Shown here: positions 61,583-64,000 of the stretch, piece after piece
Layout of the letters: each line of letters begins with the position of its first letter
How positions within the stretch are numbered: the stretch's first letter is position 1
NCBI RefSeq assembly: GCF_004135935.1
Contig: NZ_CP025086.1
Coordinates: forward strand, 2,480,001-2,544,000
Source: Methylovirgula ligni
GTDB lineage: Bacteria; Pseudomonadota; Alphaproteobacteria; Rhizobiales; Beijerinckiaceae
Length of the DNA stretch: 64,000 bases
Direction: 5' to 3'
Notes under the pieces: model-generated
Seen by the model: the letters and a program-made list of their open reading frames with translations, nothing else
Database searches by the model: none
What the model was told of the DNA's origin: nothing
Position numbers and translations under genes: made by a program

Positions 61583-63115
61583 ATGACCCACGTTCATAGA
61601 CGAACGATCGCTCTCGCAGCGCTGATGTTTGGCCTTGCGGCGCCGATTCACGCACAAACGTCAACGGCACCGCTGGATGGCCCGACGTCTGTCCCGACCG
61701 TCACCGCCCCGGCTCCGCCGCCGCCCAATGTGGACTCGCGCTTTCTCGGTGGACTTTCCTTCAAGGATGGCTATCCGACGACCGAGACGGTACAGCGTCT
61801 TTATGACGAACTCGACTTCCAGCGTGGCACACAGGTCTTCCTGAGGAACCTGCCTGCGCTCAGCATGTACGGGCTTCGCCTTGGTCTAGCGCGCGATCTC
61901 GGCGTGGACAGTGTATCCAAGTTCGCGATCTTCCGGGCTGACGCCAACTCGCTCATGCTGACGCCCAATTCGGAGACTTTGTACGGCACGACATTCCTCG
62001 CCCTCGACACCGACGGACCGACTATCGTCGAGGCGCCGCCCAGTGTGCTTGGCCTCGTCAACGACATGTGGATGCGGCCGGTCGGGGACATCGGAGCAGG
62101 CGGACCGGATCAGGGTAAGGGCGGCAAGTACCTCTTCGTCCCGCCCGGCTATGCCGGCATCCTGCCGAAGACAGGCTATTTCATCGTCCGCATGCAGACT
62201 TATGGCGGGTGGGTCTTCATCCGCGCACTGCTCGATCCGAGCGGCAACGCTGCTCCCGCCGAGGCGCTGCTGAAGCAGATGCGCATCTATCCGCTTTCCA
62301 AGAAAGACGCGTCGCCGCAGATGACGTTCGTCGAGGCAAGCGGCAAACCATTCGACTCCATGCCGCCAAACGACATCCGCTATTTCGAGATGCTGGCCGA
62401 TTTGATCGCGCGCGAGGACGCGCATGCGGTCGATCCGGAAGTCGCCGGGATGATGCGCGCCATCGGCATCGAGAAGGGCAAGCCCTTCGTACCGGACAGC
62501 CGCTTGAGGTCTATCCTTGCGGAGGCTGCTCGGGTCGGAAGCTTCATGGCACAGGCCATCAGTTATGCCCCGCGTGAGCCCGAACGCGTCCGCCCCGGCT
62601 CGCACTGGATGGCAGGGATTGCCGGCTACCCCACTTTCGCCGACGGGCGCAGCACACTCCTCGACGAAATGATCTACATGTCATGGTTCGCGACCGGCGC
62701 GGCCAAGGCGATGGGAGCGCCCAAGCCAGGAACCGGTTCGCAATATGCCTGGACCTATTATGACGCGGCAGGAGAGTGGCTGCTCGGCGAGAAGAGCTAC
62801 CGATTCCACATCTCGCCGCATCCGCCCGCCAAGGATTTCTGGTCGGTACTGGCCTACGACAACTGGACCCGCTCGATCCTGGCGAACGGCCAGAAGGTCG
62901 CTGGCAAGAACTCCTACGACACGGCCATTCAAACCAATGCCGACAGCTCCATCGATATCTATTTCGGTCCGAACCCGCCGCCGGGCAAGGAAAGCAACTG
63001 GATCAGGACGATCCCCGGCAAGGGCTGGTTCGCGATGTTCCGCCTCTATGGGCCACTGCAGCCATGGTTCGACCGCACATGGACACCCGACGATATCACT
63101 GCCACAGCCCAATGA
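61583..63115 (+). CDS. DUF1254/DUF1214 protein 2, exported
   Basis: A 510-residue protein from ATG 61583; an upstream in-frame start overlaps the first gene's end. The signal peptide ends near PIHAQ (about residue 22). A short Pro/Thr linker precedes the DUF1254 part, with LYDELDFQRGTQVFLRNLPALS and TPNSETLYGTTFLALDTDG, and PVGDIGAGGPDQGKGGKYL. The DUF1214 end has FWSVLAYDNWTRSILANGQ and GKESNWIRTIPGKGWFAMFRLYGP. It follows the first copy by 32 bases. Confidence 0.93.
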   Translation: MTHVHRRTIALAALMFGLAAPIHAQTSTAPLDGPTSVPTVTAPAPPPPNVDSRFLGGLSFKDGYPTTETVQRLYDELDFQRGTQVFLRNLPALSMYGLRLGLARDLGVDSVSKFAIFRADANSLMLTPNSETLYGTTFLALDTDGPTIVEAPPSVLGLVNDMWMRPVGDIGAGGPDQGKGGKYLFVPPGYAGILPKTGYFIVRMQTYGGWVFIRALLDPSGNAAPAEALLKQMRIYPLSKKDASPQMTFVEASGKPFDSMPPNDIRYFEMLADLIAREDAHAVDPEVAGMMRAIGIEKGKPFVPDSRLRSILAEAARVGSFMAQAISYAPREPERVRPGSHWMAGIAGYPTFADGRSTLLDEMIYMSWFATGAAKAMGAPKPGTGSQYAWTYYDAAGEWLLGEKSYRFHISPHPPAKDFWSVLAYDNWTRSILANGQKVAGKNSYDTAIQTNADSSIDIYFGPNPPPGKESNWIRTIPGKGWFAMFRLYGPLQPWFDRTWTPDDITATAQ

Positions 63116-63165
63116 GACAGAGGTCGGCGGGGACGGCCGCAGGACAGGAAACGGAGAAGGACACG

Positions 63166-64000
63166 ATGATACTCAGCCTTTGCAGAGCCGTTTCGATCGC
63201 AGCGCTCGTCGCGGCGCTCGGCGCCGCCATGCCGGCGCGTGCTCAAGCCCCGACCGTAGATACGCGGATTGGCTCTATTCCGCTGAAGTTCGGTCTGCCC
63301 GCCGATGCCGCAACCGTCGGCAGGCTCTATGACGAGATGGATTTCCAGCGGGCGAGCCAGGCTTATCTCTGGGCGCTCCCCATCGTCGGCTTCGCAGGCT
63401 GGCAGGATGCCCAGCGAAGTGTTTTCGGTGCGCGCGACATCGACATGGTTGTCTACGAGAGCGTCAAGGATAAGCTCGGCATCCTCACGGCCAACGCGAC
63501 GACGCCCTACATCGTCGGGATGCCGGATCTCTCGAGGACCGGCCCTCTCGTGATTGACTACCCCGCTGGTGCGACGGCCGGTGGCGTCGGCGATTTCTGG
63601 CAACGCCCCGTGACCGATATGGGCGAGACCGGCCCGGATAAGGGTAAGGGCGGCAAGTATCTGATTGTCGGGCCGGGACAGACCGAACCGAAGGATAAGA
63701 ACTACCGCATCGTCCGATCGCCGACGGTCAACATTTTCTTCGCCTTCCGTGTGCTTGATCCCGATCCGGGCAAGGCCAAGGACCTGATCTCCCGCGTGCG
63801 CATCTATCCCTATGCCGAGCGGGCGACGCCTAGCCAGACCCGCATTTTACGTCCCGAGGGCCGGGCTTGGACGCAGGTCCCGCCGAAGGGCATCACATTC
63901 TGGGAGCGTCTGAACGACATTCTCCAGCGCGAGCCGGTGATGGAGCGGGATCGCTTCTACATGGCGATGCTAAAGCCGCTCGGTATCGAGAAAGGCAAGG
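63166..64000 (+). CDS. DUF1254 protein 3, cut by the window end
   Basis: ATG 63166 opens a frame that runs to the window end without a stop (278 residues visible). The signal peptide ends near PARAQ (about residue 26). LYDEMDFQRASQAYLWALP, TANATTPYIVGMPDLSRTG and PVTDMGETGPDKGKGGKYL correspond closely to the second protein, so these two are closer to each other than to the first. GGAGAAGGACACG lies just upstream. The C-terminal DUF1214 domain should lie outside the window. Confidence 0.9.
   Translation, partial: MILSLCRAVSIAALVAALGAAMPARAQAPTVDTRIGSIPLKFGLPADAATVGRLYDEMDFQRASQAYLWALPIVGFAGWQDAQRSVFGARDIDMVVYESVKDKLGILTANATTPYIVGMPDLSRTGPLVIDYPAGATAGGVGDFWQRPVTDMGETGPDKGKGGKYLIVGPGQTEPKDKNYRIVRSPTVNIFFAFRVLDPDPGKAKDLISRVRIYPYAERATPSQTRILRPEGRAWTQVPPKGITFWERLNDILQREPVMERDRFYMAMLKPLGIEKGK

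Overview
The window is a GC-rich chromosome segment of an alphaproteobacterium, most likely in the order Hyphomicrobiales (Rhizobiales). PopZ, the HdaA-type DnaA paralogue, an IalB-family protein, a BTLCP-type transglutaminase-like protein, EcsC and the gene order pcm-tolC-popZ-valS all point there. A lanthanide-type PQQ alcohol dehydrogenase operon suggests a methylotroph-like relative such as Beijerinckiaceae. That is inference from gene content; no 16S or multi-marker evidence is present.

Region 1 (1-25.2 kb) looks like core chromosome. It holds a PerM/AI-2E permease, hdaA, ialB, a TonB-dependent receptor, a gamma-glutamylcyclotransferase-like gene, panC, a ROK kinase, EcsC, a BTLCP protein, pcm-tolC-popZ-valS, a nitrate/sulfonate/taurine-type ABC transporter whose permease gene overlaps a PHP/DUF3604-like gene, mrp, an FkbM methyltransferase, moaA, DUF971 and DUF1467 genes, and tRNA-Lys(TTT). 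The TonB receptor and the ABC binding protein share a promoter layout with identical spacing. The receptor promoter also resembles a Zur box.

Region 2 (25.2-34.8 kb, just after tRNA-Lys) is accessory. It has an IS66 remnant, many small proteins (several under 60 residues), a ten-repeat Sel1 protein, a DUF4239 membrane protein, a DUF4142 protein and a short-chain dehydrogenase.

Region 3 (34.8-43.2 kb) is the most notable part. Nine minus-strand genes, mostly overlapping, encode a CtaG assembly factor, cytochrome oxidase subunit II with a fused cytochrome c, subunit I, subunit III, a small membrane protein, a lipoprotein cytochrome c, a PQQ alcohol dehydrogenase with the DxD lanthanide signature, a second cytochrome c and a MoxJ-type binding protein. 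Together they could carry electrons from alcohol to oxygen. Subunit I keeps its metal ligands but lacks the usual D-channel glutamate and K-channel lysine.

Region 4 (43.2-50 kb) is a decayed or mobile segment: a frameshifted type I secretion ABC/HlyD pair, a tyrosine recombinase, DUF3768 and other accessory genes, an XRE regulator, an AT-rich patch, and a four-gene cluster ending in a membrane-anchored J-domain protein.

Region 5 (50-56 kb) is metal homeostasis: a TPR gene, a CDF-type transporter and a divergent MerR regulator around a perfect operator, then a Zur-boxed Zn/Mn-type ABC importer with two permeases. Region 6 (56-64 kb) has three predicted outer-membrane beta-barrel proteins, a Gly/His-rich secreted protein and three tandem DUF1254 proteins, the last cut by the window end.
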